A stretch of DNA of 64,000 nucleotides, from contig NZ_VTHJ01000035.1 of assembly GCF_008386495.1 (NCBI RefSeq), positions 1 through 64,000 of the forward strand. The letters are read 5' to 3'. Shown piece after piece: positions 34,313-42,617 of the stretch (position 1 is its first letter; each line of letters starts with the position of its first letter). The stretch is from Streptomyces tailanensis. GTDB lineage: Bacteria > Actinomycetota > Actinomycetes > Streptomycetales > Streptomycetaceae. The notes beneath the pieces are model-generated. The model was not told the DNA's origin. It did not search any database and worked only from the letters and a program-made list of their open reading frames with translations. Both the position numbers and the translations under genes were made by a program.

Positions 34313-35398
34313 TCAGCCCCGCCCGGCTCCTCCCTCGATGGCCTTGACGACGGCGGCCGTGAACTCCGTGGTGGAGGCCGAGCCGCCGAGGTCACGGGTG
34401 GAGGTCCCCGAGGCGATGGTCTGGGCGACGCCCGCCTCGATGATCTTCGCGGTGGCGGCGAGTGCCGCGTCGCCGTGCTTGGCGCCGAGCCACTCGAAGA
34501 GCATCGCCCCGGAGAGGATCATCGCGACCGGGTTGGCGATGTTCTGCCCGGCGATGTCGGGGGCGGAGCCGTGGGAGGCCTGGGCCATGGCGCGGTCGGC
34601 GGAGGCGTTGATGGACGGGGCGGTGCCGAGCGAGCCGGAGATCTCGCCGGCGAGGTCGGAGAGGATGTCGCCGAACATGTTCTCGGTGACGATGACGTCG
34701 AAGTCCTGGGCGCGGCGCACCAGATGGACGGTCATGGCGTCGATGTGGAAGTCGTCCACTGCCACGTCCGGGTACTCCTGGGCCACTTCCTGGCACACCG
34801 TGCGGAACAGACCGGTGGTGAGCTTGAGGACGTTGGCCTTGTGGACGATCGTCAGCTTCTTGCGGCGCGAGCGGGCCAGCTCGAAGGCGACCCGGGCGAC
34901 GCGCTCGGTGGCGGCGCGGGTGATGATGCCCATCGCGATGGCGACACCCTCGACGGGGCTGAACTCGCCGGTGCCGGCATAGGTGTTGCGGTCGGCGTAG
35001 AAGCCCTCGGTGTTCTCGCGGACGATCACGAGGTCGGCGTTCTCGCACACGGCTTTCGCGCCGGGGCAGCTCTTGGCCGGGCGGATGTTGGCGAAGAGCC
35101 CGAAGTGCTTGCGCAGGGTGCCCGACGGGTTGAGCGCGGACTTGTGCGGCTCCGGGTACGACACGGAGTCGTGCGGCCCCAGGTACCAGCCGTCGAGGTC
35201 GGCGAGCACGGTCCCGGTCTCGTGGGGGACCGGAGTGCCGTGCGACTCGATGGCGGTGGCGCCGAGCGGCAGCGTGACCCAGTCGATCGTCGTGCCGGTG
35301 GCGTGGGCGGCGGCGGTGGCGATCTCCACGGCGGACGGGACGATCTCGGGGCCGATGCCGTCGCCCTCCAGGACGCCGAGGCGGTAGGTGGTGCTCAT
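34313..35398 (-). CDS. Isocitrate/isopropylmalate dehydrogenase-family enzyme
   Basis: This 361-aa NAD(P)-dependent decarboxylating dehydrogenase begins LGVLEGDGIGPEIVPSAVEI. It has the substrate-binding VIVRENTEGFYADR (Arg, Tyr), the catalytic Lys in TIVHKANVLKLTTG, metal-binding Asp residues in VIVTENMFGDILSDL and the cofactor loop HGSAPDIAGQNIANPVAM. The family covers isopropylmalate, tartrate and hydroxy-acid substrates. In this locus, beside otnK and a GntR regulator, it more likely oxidises a four-carbon hydroxy acid than serves leucine synthesis. It starts 63 bases upstream of otnK on the same strand. Confidence 0.88.
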   Translation of the reverse strand: MSTTYRLGVLEGDGIGPEIVPSAVEIATAAAHATGTTIDWVTLPLGATAIESHGTPVPHETGTVLADLDGWYLGPHDSVSYPEPHKSALNPSGTLRKHFGLFANIRPAKSCPGAKAVCENADLVIVRENTEGFYADRNTYAGTGEFSPVEGVAIAMGIITRAATERVARVAFELARSRRKKLTIVHKANVLKLTTGLFRTVCQEVAQEYPDVAVDDFHIDAMTVHLVRRAQDFDVIVTENMFGDILSDLAGEISGSLGTAPSINASADRAMAQASHGSAPDIAGQNIANPVAMILSGAMLFEWLGAKHGDAALAATAKIIEAGVAQTIASGTSTRDLGGSASTTEFTAAVVKAIEGGAGRG

Positions 35399-35624
35399 GT
35401 CCGGTTCCTCTCCGGTCGGTTGGTACGGGGGAGAAGCACATCCGGAGAACCGGTCAACCGATAAACCAGATGAGGGTGCGCGGGGCTGCTCCTGCCCCCG
35501 AGGAACGTGCCCTGCCGGTGCTGCCGGTGCTGCCGGTGCTGCCGGTGGTATCGGTGGCGCCGAACGGTGGCGGTGCTGGCGATGCAGCCCCCGCCGGTGC
35601 GCCGGCCCTGTCCGCGCCGCCCCG
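35399..35624. promoter_or_regulatory. Promoter region with AACCGGT motif and a 9-bp tandem repeat
   Basis: This gap lies between the dehydrogenase start and the GntR gene. It contains AACCGGT (35448-35454), also present twice in the GntR gene's own upstream dyad, followed by CAACCGATAAACCA. Four exact copies of CTGCCGGTG lie at 35512-35547. The shared motif suggests control by the neighbouring GntR protein. Confidence 0.5.
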
Positions 35625-36341
35625 TCAGTCGCCTGTGTTCCGCTCCAGCGCCTCCCGCAAACGGCGAGTGGCGCCCCGCATGTGCTGGGCCATCGCCGCC
35701 CGGGCGGCCTGCGCGTCGCCCTTCTCGACCGCCTCGAAGATCGGCACATGGTCGTCGTAGGCGACCGCGCGGGTACGGACCGCGCCGGTGCGCTTGACCC
35801 AGCCGCGCTGGATCATCGCGCGCATCCCCTTGAGCATGTCCCGCAGCACCGAGTTGCCGGCCACCTCCGCGAGGGCGGCGTGGAAGGCGGTGTCCGCCTC
35901 GGCGAACTCCGCGTCCGGGCACTCCCGCATCGTCGCGAGCCGGGCACGCAGCAACTCCACCCCGGCCTCGTCGCGCGCTTCGGCGGCGAGGCCCGCGATG
36001 ACGACTTCGAGTTCCGCGCGCGCCTGGAGCATGTCCTTCGCGTCGCGCTCACCGAGCACCAGGCCAAGCTCGAACAGGCGGTACAGCACGTCGGAGTCGG
36101 TGCCGCGGAAGTACGTCCCGCTGGACTGCCGGATCTCCAGTAGCCCCAGGAAGCCGAGGGACTTGATGGCCTCGCGGACGGTGGGCCGGTTGACTCCGAG
36201 CATCTCGGTGAGCTGACGTTCCGAGGGGATGCGGTCGCCGGGCTGCACCGCACCGGACATCAGGTACTCGATGAGGCGGCGCGAGACCTCGGCGGCCAGC
36301 GGTTCCCGCGGCTCGACCGTGATTCTCGAGAGTTCGGCCAT
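35625..36341 (-). CDS. FadR-subfamily GntR transcriptional regulator
   Basis: This 238-aa regulator has a GntR winged helix (about 15-85) with the recognition region IPSERQLTEMLGVNRPTVRE and an all-helical FCD domain (about 95-235) with metal-binding His/Asp residues in DTAFHAALAEVAGNS and DDHVPIFEAVEKGD. The ATG at 36341 was preferred over GTG 36353 because GAGGGA lies the right distance in front of it. It probably represses the surrounding four-carbon acid genes and releases DNA on binding a sugar acid. Confidence 0.9.
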   Translation of the reverse strand: MAELSRITVEPREPLAAEVSRRLIEYLMSGAVQPGDRIPSERQLTEMLGVNRPTVREAIKSLGFLGLLEIRQSSGTYFRGTDSDVLYRLFELGLVLGERDAKDMLQARAELEVVIAGLAAEARDEAGVELLRARLATMRECPDAEFAEADTAFHAALAEVAGNSVLRDMLKGMRAMIQRGWVKRTGAVRTRAVAYDDHVPIFEAVEKGDAQAARAAMAQHMRGATRRLREALERNTGD

Positions 36342-36390
36342 GGATTCCCTCACTTCAGGTATTGACGATCAGTCGAGAGTCTAGTTTCCT

Positions 36391-36413
36391 ACCGGCCAAC
36401 CGGTAGACCGGTT
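36391..36413. promoter_or_regulatory. Operator-like dyad upstream of the GntR gene
   Basis: AACCGGT-AG-ACCGGTT (36398-36413) is a perfect palindrome, overlapped by a second one (ACCGG...CCGGT from 36391). It lies about 57 bases upstream of the GntR ATG and about 130 bases before the CitMHS remnant, placed to control both directions. The AACCGGT half-site recurs before the dehydrogenase gene. Confidence 0.6.
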
Positions 36414-36539
36414 AGCCGCTCTCGGCGGTGCCCCGGTACGGACCCCTGACCCGCCCCACACGTCCGCCCCGCCGCACGCCCGGCCATCAGCCCTGCACCG
36501 AGCCGCGCCCCGCCGCCTCCGCGCGGCGCCCGGCCCGTA

Positions 36540-37394
36540 CTACACGTCGCGGCACCCGCACCGGCCGCCCCCGACGGAGACGGCACCACCAGCTACATGA
36601 TCATCTGCTCGGCGTTCCTGCCGATCTACCGGCGCCTCGGCATGAACCCGCTCGTGCTCGCCGCCATCGCGACCATGGCCCTGGGCTGCATATCCGGTAC
36701 GACCCCCTGGGGTGGCGCCGCCACCCGCGGTATCAGCGTCCTGCACCTGGACGCCGGCGAGTACTTCGTCCACATGATCGGCCCCATGGCCCTCACCAGC
36801 CTGGCCATCGTCGCCGTCTCCTACTGGTTGGACCTGCGCGAACGAGCCAAGCTTGACCCAGAGAAGCTACAGGCCTACCAACTCGAGGTCGCCTCCGGCG
36901 AGGCCATTCCCAAGGGCGAGGTCACCTGGCGCATATGGGCCAACGCTGCCCTCACCCTCGCCCTGATGGTCCTGCTCATCCTCGAAGTCGCCGACTTCGT
37001 CGTGCTGTTCATGGTCGCCTTCGTCATCGCCCTGCTCCTCAACATCCGCACCATCGAGGAACAGCAGGAACTCATCAAGCGTCAGGCCGCCAACGCCGTG
37101 CCCGTCATGATGCTCGTACTCGCCGCCGGCATCTTCACCGGGATCATGACCGACGCCGGAATGATCAAGGCGATGGCGAACGCCGGCGTCCACGCCGACG
37201 AGATCGCCCGCGCCGGCGCCATCGGCCAGATCCTCCACAGCGTGGGCCCCGCCTCCGCACCCCTGTGGGTCCTCCTCGGCCGCGTCAAAGCCGACCTCGG
37301 CGACTTCCAGAAAACGGCCCCCCGCTGGGGCATCCCCGCCTCCTTCGCCTGCATCGCCTTCGCGCTCCTCACGGGGGCGATCACTGTCACCTAG
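36540..37394 (+). pseudogene. CitMHS-family transporter, truncated at the 5' end and internally
   Basis: Family sequence begins abruptly at DGDGTTSYMIICSAFLPIYR, which lies well inside a normal CitMHS protein of about 430-450 aa. No start is available before it except ATG 36597. Helices TPWGGAATRGISVLHLDAGE and beyond are present, but after AAGIFTGIMTDAGMIKAMAN the sequence jumps to DEIARAGAIGQILHSVGPAS. The conserved segment around NDAFYFGxLP is gone. CitMHS proteins import metal-complexed citrate or related acids. Two missing transport regions make activity very unlikely. Confidence 0.72.
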
Positions 37395-37514
37395 GGGATG
37401 GCCCGGCGCCATGGGGTTGTGGGTGGGGCCGGACCGATCTTATGTTTGGGGCCAAATGAAAGCCGAAAATGATCCTGGGTCTTCCTGCTGCCCGGGAAAT
37501 GAAGGATGCCGACG

Positions 37515-38456
37515 ATGACCCACACGCCACGCATGCTGCTCGTGCTCAGCGAGAACTGGACCCTGACCGGCGGTCGGGCCGACCTGCCCGCCGCAGTGCG
37601 GTGGGCTCGTGAGGCCGAGGAAGCGGGCTTCGACGCGGTCATGGTCAGCGAGCACATCGTTCTCGGCCCCGACGCGGCGGCCGCCGGGATCATGGGCAAT
37701 CCGCGTGACTATGCGCTCCCCGGGAATCAGGATCCCTGCACCCCCTGGCCCAACTCGCTGATCCTGCTGGCCGCCATCGCCGCCGTCACCGAGCGCCTGC
37801 GGCTGGCTGCGGCCGCCGTTCTGGCGCCGTTGCGGCATCCGCTGCTGATGGCCCGGGAGTTGGGCACGCTCGATCTGATCAGCGAGGGGCGGCTGGTGGT
37901 GCAGCCCACGGTGAGCTGGAGCAAGGACGAGTACGACGCACTGGGCGTGCCCTTCGGCAAGCGGGGGCGGCTGCTGGACGAGCACCTGGAGGTCTGGGCG
38001 AAGGCGTGGGGGCCGTCCCCGATCTCCCACGACAGCGAGCACTACCCCTTCCGGGACGTCTACTTCGAGCCCAAGGCGTACCGTCCGGAAGGCCCCCGGC
38101 TGTGGTTCGGAGGGCAACGTCTGCACGGTCCCGTCCTGCGCCGGCTAGTGAAGTACGGCGCCGGCTTCCATCCCCTGGGCAGCCCCGCGCCGGAGGACGT
38201 ACACCTGCTCAAGGACGCCCTGGCCGCCGCCGGACGGGATGTCGCCGACCTGGAGATGATCGGTGGTACCCAGGCCGAATTCCCCGACGACCGTTCGCCG
38301 GCCGACCTCGGTGCCGCGCTCGCGTCGATCCCGGAACAGATGGAGCAGGGTTTCACGACCTTCTGCGTCAAGCCGAACCAGTTCATCGACGACCCGGACG
38401 GCGTGGGCGCGTTCTGTCGTGAGGTGATGCGCCGGGTTGAAGCGCAGGCCGGGTGA
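37515..38456 (+). CDS. LLM-class F420-dependent oxidoreductase (313 aa)
   Basis: This luciferase-like TIM-barrel flavin/F420 enzyme has RMLLVLSENWTLTGGRADLP at the start, then AREAEEAGFDAVMVSEHIV, AAIAAVTERLRLAAAAVLAP, ARELGTLDLISEGRLVVQPT and PEGPRLWFGGQRLHGPVLRR. The ATG at 37515 was chosen because AAGGA lies eight bases in front; an ATG at 37506 overlaps that site. It stands alone, convergent with the sigma-factor operon. Substrate unknown. Confidence 0.88.
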   Translation: MTHTPRMLLVLSENWTLTGGRADLPAAVRWAREAEEAGFDAVMVSEHIVLGPDAAAAGIMGNPRDYALPGNQDPCTPWPNSLILLAAIAAVTERLRLAAAAVLAPLRHPLLMARELGTLDLISEGRLVVQPTVSWSKDEYDALGVPFGKRGRLLDEHLEVWAKAWGPSPISHDSEHYPFRDVYFEPKAYRPEGPRLWFGGQRLHGPVLRRLVKYGAGFHPLGSPAPEDVHLLKDALAAAGRDVADLEMIGGTQAEFPDDRSPADLGAALASIPEQMEQGFTTFCVKPNQFIDDPDGVGAFCREVMRRVEAQAG

Positions 38457-38463
38457 GTCCTGC

Positions 38464-38907
38464 CTACCACATAGCCCGTGCGACCGGGGGTGCCGTCGGG
38501 GTGAGGGACGGCATGGGGGTGCCGGTGGAGGTGGCCGACTCGGTGGGTGCGGGTTCCTCGGTGGGGTGGGACGGAACGGGCGAGGGAGTCACGGTCCCGG
38601 GACTCTCTGCGGGCTCGGAAGGGATGGGCGAGGGCGGTGTCGAGGGGCTGATCGGCGGGGGTGGGGCTGAAGGCGGCGTCGGGGAGGAGGGTCGGGAGAG
38701 GTACACGGGGACCGCGATGAGAGCTGCCGCGGCGCAGGTGGCTGCGGCTCCGGCCGCCGTGCGGAGCAGGCGGCGGCGGGCTGCGGCGCGGCGGACCGCT
38801 TCGTAGCGGCCGGGCGGTGGGCCGAGGCGGTCGGAAGGCGGTCGCAGGATGACGGCGAGGGGGTCGTCGGGCTCGAACTCCGGGCCGTCGTCAGAGTGTG
38901 TGATCAA
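38464..38907 (-). CDS. Single-pass membrane protein downstream of an ECF sigma gene
   Basis: This 147-aa protein has a short cytosolic N-terminus (MITHSDDGPEFEPDDPL), an Arg-rich stretch, one helix LLRTAAGAAATCAAAALIAV and then an extracytoplasmic Pro/Ser/Thr-rich tail (PSSPTPPSAPPPPISPSTPP and onward), which would be a good target for protein mannosylation. Its TTG start overlaps the sigma gene by 17 bases. It is in the place of an anti-sigma factor but has no recognisable zinc anti-sigma motif; that role is inferred from position. Confidence 0.7.
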   Translation of the reverse strand: MITHSDDGPEFEPDDPLAVILRPPSDRLGPPPGRYEAVRRAAARRRLLRTAAGAAATCAAAALIAVPVYLSRPSSPTPPSAPPPPISPSTPPSPIPSEPAESPGTVTPSPVPSHPTEEPAPTESATSTGTPMPSLTPTAPPVARAMW

Positions 38908-39391
38908 GGCTTCTCCTCAGGTGGGCGCGGAGCAGTTCGCGGGCCGCGTGGAGGTCGGCCTTGACGGTTCCTTCCTTGCGTCCGGTCAGCACGGACACCT
39001 CCCGGATCGGCATGTCAGCGTAGTAGTGCAGCAGGATCGGTACGCGCAGCCGTTCCGGCAGCGACTGCACCAGCAGCCGTACCGAGGGATCGTTCTGTTC
39101 GGTGTGGTCGGCCGGAGGGCGGACCGCCGCTTCGGCCGTCGCGCGGTGCATCGCCTTGCGCTCGCGTTCGAGCTTGCGCCAGTGGTCCCGTACGAGGTTG
39201 GCCGCGGTGACGTAGAGGAAACCGTGGGGCTCCGACACGGACGTCCAGCGGGCCCACAGGCGGGTGAACGCCTCCGACGCGATCTCGTGGGCCGTCTCGT
39301 CGTCGTCGACGAGACGGCGGCACCAGCCGGCGAGGCGCGGATAGAGGGCGGCGAACAGTTCGGACGCGGCCTTCTCGCGGGACCGTTTCAA
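38891..39391 (-). CDS. ECF RNA polymerase sigma factor
   Basis: This 166-aa protein has sigma region 2 (about 10-75, AHEIASEAFTRLWARW and FLYVTAANLVRDHWRK) and region 4 (about 105-160, LPERLRVPILLHYYADMPIR and EVSVLTGRKEGTVKADLHAA). No regions 1 or 3 are present, as in ECF factors. The TTG start overlaps the sortase gene stop (TTGA); no better start was found. It lies in a four-gene minus-strand operon with a secreted protein, a sortase and a membrane protein, so it may direct envelope genes. Confidence 0.87.
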   Translation of the reverse strand: MKRSREKAASELFAALYPRLAGWCRRLVDDDETAHEIASEAFTRLWARWTSVSEPHGFLYVTAANLVRDHWRKLERERKAMHRATAEAAVRPPADHTEQNDPSVRLLVQSLPERLRVPILLHYYADMPIREVSVLTGRKEGTVKADLHAARELLRAHLRRSLDHTL

Positions 39392-40097
39392 CGCTCTCCA
39401 GGGTCGTGCTGTCGTGATGTCGTCGTGCCGCGATGGCGTGATGCCGTCGTGTCGCGATGCCGTGCCGTCGTCCCGCCGCGCCGGCTCAGCGTGGCGAAGA
39501 CGATCACGTTGTCGCGGTACTCGTCGCCGTCCCCGGTGCGAGGGCCGCCACAGGTGATGAGACGCAGTTCGGGGCGGTCCACGTTTCCGTAGACCGCGTC
39601 CGTCGGGAACTCGGCCTTGGCGACCGTCCGTACGGTGTCGACGGTGAACACCGCGGTCGTGCCGTTCTCCAGGCGCGCCTCGATCCGCTCGCCCCGCCGA
39701 AGCCGCGCGAGATGGCGGAAGACGCCGTCCCCGTACGCGCCGACCGTGACATGGCCGAGGATCACCGACGGCCCGGTCTGCCCGGGCGCCGGCGAGTGCT
39801 CGTACCAGCCCGCCCGGTCGTTCGCCGTGACCGGCGGCACCTGCACACTGCCGTCGGGGGCCAGTCCCAGCCGGATGACCGGGGTGTCGACACCGACGGC
39901 CGGGATCCGCAACCGGACCGGCACGGAACGGCCCACCGGACGCCCGGAGCCGGCAGAGGCGCGCGGAGACGGGCTCGTGGTGATGCGGTGTCGGGATCGG
40001 TCGGGGCCGGGGCGCCGCCGGTCCGCCCGCCGGCGCAGCCCACGAGCAGTGCGGCGCCGGCAGCGGAGGCGAAGGCGCGCCTGGAGAGGGAGGTCAT
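39388..40097 (-). pseudogene. Class E/F-type sortase gene with a frameshift
   Basis: The ATG at 40097 starts MTSLSRRAFASAAGAALLVG followed by CAGG, a signal sequence. Within the Pro-rich linker (about 39960-40030) the frame must shift by one base to enter the catalytic domain, RLRIPAVGVDTPVIRLGLAP. That domain has the catalytic His in SVILGHVTVG, Cys in LRLITCGGP and Arg in EYRDNVIVFA. The length, 710 bases, is one base short of a whole number of codons. The tail is encoded by a degenerate GC-rich repeat (39405-39480). If the frameshift is an error, this is a working sortase. Confidence 0.75.
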
Positions 40098-40504
40098 GCC
40101 TCGTTCGCCCGCCGGCGCCGTACGAGAACGACCGCCGCGCCGCCCCCGACGAGCGCCACGGCGGCACCCGCCCCGGCGAGTACGCCCCCGGCCCCGGACT
40201 CCGCCGACGTCGGCGCCGCACCGGTGTCGGGCGCGCCGCTGGGGACGACGGGGACCTGACTCGGCACCGGGGTCGCGGCGCTGCCGCCGGCGTCCTCCGT
40301 GGGCATGGCCGTCGGCGGGGCCTCGGAGGGCTCGGTGGTGGGCGTGTCTTCGGCCGGGGCGGTGGCGGACGGGGCCGGGCTCGGGGTCTTGGTGGCCGAC
40401 ACGGGCGAGGGGACCGGGCTCGCCCCGTCGGCGAAGGCGGGCAGCGCGCTCGCCAGCACGGCGGTGCAGGCAAGTGCCGTCGCACTCAGGACAGTTCGGC
40501 GCAT
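40094..40504 (-). CDS. Secreted Pro/Thr-rich protein with sortase-like sorting region
   Basis: This 136-aa protein has a signal peptide (MRRTVLSATALACTAVLASA with cleavage after LPAFA) and a long Pro/Ser/Thr/Ala linker. Its C-terminal region has PDTGA, a hydrophobic helix (GVLAGAGAAVALVGGGAAVV) and a basic tail RRRRANEA. That order matches a cell-wall sorting signal with a non-canonical xPDTG box in place of LPxTG. The stop overlaps the sortase start by four bases (ATGA), so the protein is the likely dedicated substrate. Confidence 0.8.
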   Translation of the reverse strand: MRRTVLSATALACTAVLASALPAFADGASPVPSPVSATKTPSPAPSATAPAEDTPTTEPSEAPPTAMPTEDAGGSAATPVPSQVPVVPSGAPDTGAAPTSAESGAGGVLAGAGAAVALVGGGAAVVLVRRRRANEA

Positions 40505-40651
40505 GAGTCGCTCTCTCTCGTCTGTCCGCCCACCGGGTGACCCGGCGGGGCGGTGGCGTTGCAGATCGCACGGAGAGACGAGACGGCCACGGGGTCAGTT
40601 GTAAAGAGATGGCAAAGCCCCCGGGTTCGGGGGGAGTTGGCCCGGCGCGGT

Positions 40652-40667
40652 TACGATCTTCCGCATG
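40652..40667 (+). promoter_or_regulatory. Putative -10 box for a leaderless message
   Basis: TACGAT (40652-40657) lies seven bases before the ATG at 40665, the same arrangement as at 13717-13730. There is no ribosome site in the gap. Confidence 0.45.
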
Positions 40668-41342
40668 GACGGAGTGGAGCGGGGGGCGGTCAATGGCGTC
40701 GATGGTGTGGATGGCGAGGACGTACGTCGTGTCGTCGCCCTCGCGGTCGACACCCTGAGGAAGGCGGCTCCCCGGGCGGGGAACAGCGACCCGTGGGACG
40801 CCAAGGCGGGCACCCTCGACTGGACGTGCTGGGAAACGCTCGAACATCTCGCCGACGACCTGTTCACCTACGCCGCGAGGTTCGGGCTCGCGCAGCCGCC
40901 GCTGTCCGGGTTGCTGCCGTTCCGGACGAGCAGCGACCGAAGCGGCGGCCCCGCGAACGTGTTCTTCGTCGAACGTACGGCCGGTCCCCAGGGGCTCCTG
41001 ACCGTCGTGGAGGCGTGCGGCGGTCTGCTCACCGCCGCCCTGGCCGCCGCCCCCTCGACCACCACCGCCTACCACGTCTTCGGCCCCTCGGACCCCGAGG
41101 GCTTCGCCGCCATGGCCGTCGTCGAGACCGCCGTCCACACCCACGACATCACCCAGGGACTTGGTCTGGAGTGGTCGCCGCCCAGGGAGTTGTGCGAACG
41201 GGTCCTCAAGCGGCTCTTCCCCCATGTCGCCCCCGACCGCGACCCCTGGGAGACCTTGCTGTGGGCCACCGGCCGAGCCGCCCTCCCCGGCCGCCCACGC
41301 CTCACCGAGTGGCGCTGGTACGGCAGCACGCGGGACGCGTGA
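40665..41342 (+). CDS. DinB/maleylpyruvate-isomerase-like protein
   Basis: This 225-aa protein resembles the mycothiol-dependent maleylpyruvate isomerase N-terminal (DinB) superfamily: a four-helix bundle with conserved His in WTCWETLEHLADDLFTYAAR and AVVETAVHTHDITQGLGLEW, which would bind a metal. The C-terminal end ALPGRPRLTEWRWYGSTRDA is typical of the actinobacterial branch. Members act in thiol-dependent detoxification, but the substrate cannot be read here. It stands alone. Confidence 0.78.
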   Translation: MDGVERGAVNGVDGVDGEDVRRVVALAVDTLRKAAPRAGNSDPWDAKAGTLDWTCWETLEHLADDLFTYAARFGLAQPPLSGLLPFRTSSDRSGGPANVFFVERTAGPQGLLTVVEACGGLLTAALAAAPSTTTAYHVFGPSDPEGFAAMAVVETAVHTHDITQGLGLEWSPPRELCERVLKRLFPHVAPDRDPWETLLWATGRAALPGRPRLTEWRWYGSTRDA

Positions 41343-41393
41343 CTCGTACGCCCGTCCGGCACCCGGTGATCCCGGCGCCGGACGGAGTGTTCC

Positions 41394-41993
41394 TCACACG
41401 AAGAACAGCAACTCCACGCCGACCATCACGTCCACGACCGCGCACCACTCGGCGAAGGTGGGGGCCACGATTCCGTTGAGCCCGCGTATCCGCAGGTGGG
41501 CGAAGTCCCAGACGCCGTGGAAGAACCAGCCGGCGGCCACCAGGTAACGGCCCAGGTCCGGATCCAGCACCAACCCCGTGACGGCGAGCGCGCCGAACAC
41601 GACGGCACCCGCGGCCTGGATCCCGAAGACGGTCCGCCCGTGCGGAGTTCCCCGGAACGCGCCCCACAGCAACACCGCCAGCGCGACCGCCACCATGACG
41701 CCCGCCGACGAGACGATCTCCAGGACCTGGAGGCCGAACGCGACCGACGCCCCCACGACGAGTACCGGCCAGGTCACCCTGGGGCTTCCGGCCTGGTGGC
41801 TGACCACGTACAGGAGGGGGAGGAGGGGGAGGAACTCGGCGTAGCCGTTGACGGTGTCGGACAGTTCCCCCGAGGTGCCGAGGACCAGTCCCGGGACCGT
41901 GATCGCAAGGCCGAACGCCGTGGGCCAGCGGCGCAGCAGTGCCTTGACCGGTCGCCGCTCTTCGGGCGCGCTGTTGGAGGTCGTGGCGGATAT
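41394..41993 (-). CDS. Six-helix membrane protein with a possible AUA start
   Basis: This 199-aa membrane protein has about six helices (TAFGLAITVPGLVLGTSGEL, AEFLPLLPLLYVVSHQ, WPVLVVGASVAFGLQVLEIV and three more) and ends AEWCAVVDVMVGVELLFFV. No ATG, GTG or TTG precedes the first helix in frame. However, a perfect AGGAG lies seven bases upstream of an in-frame ATA codon (41991-41993), followed by SATTSNSAPEERRP, so ATA is either a rare start or a mutated ATG. Function unknown; it pairs with the next membrane gene on the same strand. Confidence 0.7.
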   Translation of the reverse strand: MSATTSNSAPEERRPVKALLRRWPTAFGLAITVPGLVLGTSGELSDTVNGYAEFLPLLPLLYVVSHQAGSPRVTWPVLVVGASVAFGLQVLEIVSSAGVMVAVALAVLLWGAFRGTPHGRTVFGIQAAGAVVFGALAVTGLVLDPDLGRYLVAAGWFFHGVWDFAHLRIRGLNGIVAPTFAEWCAVVDVMVGVELLFFV

Positions 41994-42046
41994 GGCGGAT
42001 CTCCTGAGGTGTGAGTGAGAACAGGGGCGTACGGGGGCGGGGCGGG

Positions 42047-42451
42047 TCAGGCGCCGTACTCGTGGCGGCGGCGCAGCATGACCAGGAACATCAGCGGGAG
42101 CATCAGGACGTGCTCCAGCAACATCGAGGAGTCCGGGCCGATCATGTCCAGCCGGAGCAGCGGGACGAGCGCGAGCGCCGGGGCGAACATCGCGCCGCAC
42201 ATCTCCAAGGCGCTCGGCCAGGAGTGACCACGCAGGCGCATCCAGACCGTCATGCCGACCGACATGTCGAACGCCATCTCCAGGAGGGCGAGTTCGGGAT
42301 GGCGGGCCGCGGAGAACTCCACGCCCATCAGCGTCAGGACGCCGTGCGTGACCGTGCCGAGGACCAGCATCCCGACGACCATGGCCACCACCATCTCCAG
42401 GTAGTGACGGGCGAAGTGCCACCAGTTCGTCGTGCCCTGACGTGTCCGCAT
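42047..42451 (-). CDS. Small membrane protein (134 aa)
   Basis: This four-helix protein is rich in Met and Leu. It starts MRTRQGTTNWWHFARHYLEM and has helices VVAMVVGMLVLGTVTHGVLT, LALLEMAFDMSVGMTVWM and EHVLMLPLMFLVMLRRRHEY. A clear GAGGAG site precedes the ATG. It begins the two-gene minus-strand membrane operon, 53 bases before its partner. No family was recognised. Confidence 0.75.
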   Translation of the reverse strand: MRTRQGTTNWWHFARHYLEMVVAMVVGMLVLGTVTHGVLTLMGVEFSAARHPELALLEMAFDMSVGMTVWMRLRGHSWPSALEMCGAMFAPALALVPLLRLDMIGPDSSMLLEHVLMLPLMFLVMLRRRHEYGA

Positions 42452-42556
42452 GACGGTCTCCTCAAGTACCGGGGTGGGGTATCTCTGGATGTCCCTCAGC
42501 CTGCTCGTGGAGAAGCGCCGTCAGTAGTGCCGTGTCCGCACGTCCGTGTGTGGCGG

Positions 42557-42611
42557 TGTCATGTCTCCGTATGACATCTGTCATGCGGGGAACGCCCGTA
42601 CGGGCGACAAT
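42557..42611 (+). promoter_or_regulatory. Operator-like TGTCAT repeats and -10 box upstream of the kinase
   Basis: TGTCAT (42557), ATGACA (42571) and TGTCAT (42579) form two overlapping dyads, one with an 8-base and one with a 2-base spacer. GACAAT (42606-42611) is a plausible -10 box six bases before the GTG at 42618. The dyads fall around the expected -35 position, a usual place for an activator or autoregulator. Confidence 0.5.
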
Positions 42612-42617
42612 GGCCGC

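Noticed and set aside
39405-39480. Separate repeat element
   Set aside because: The repeats are degenerate and confined to the sortase tail; a dispersed family could not be shown.
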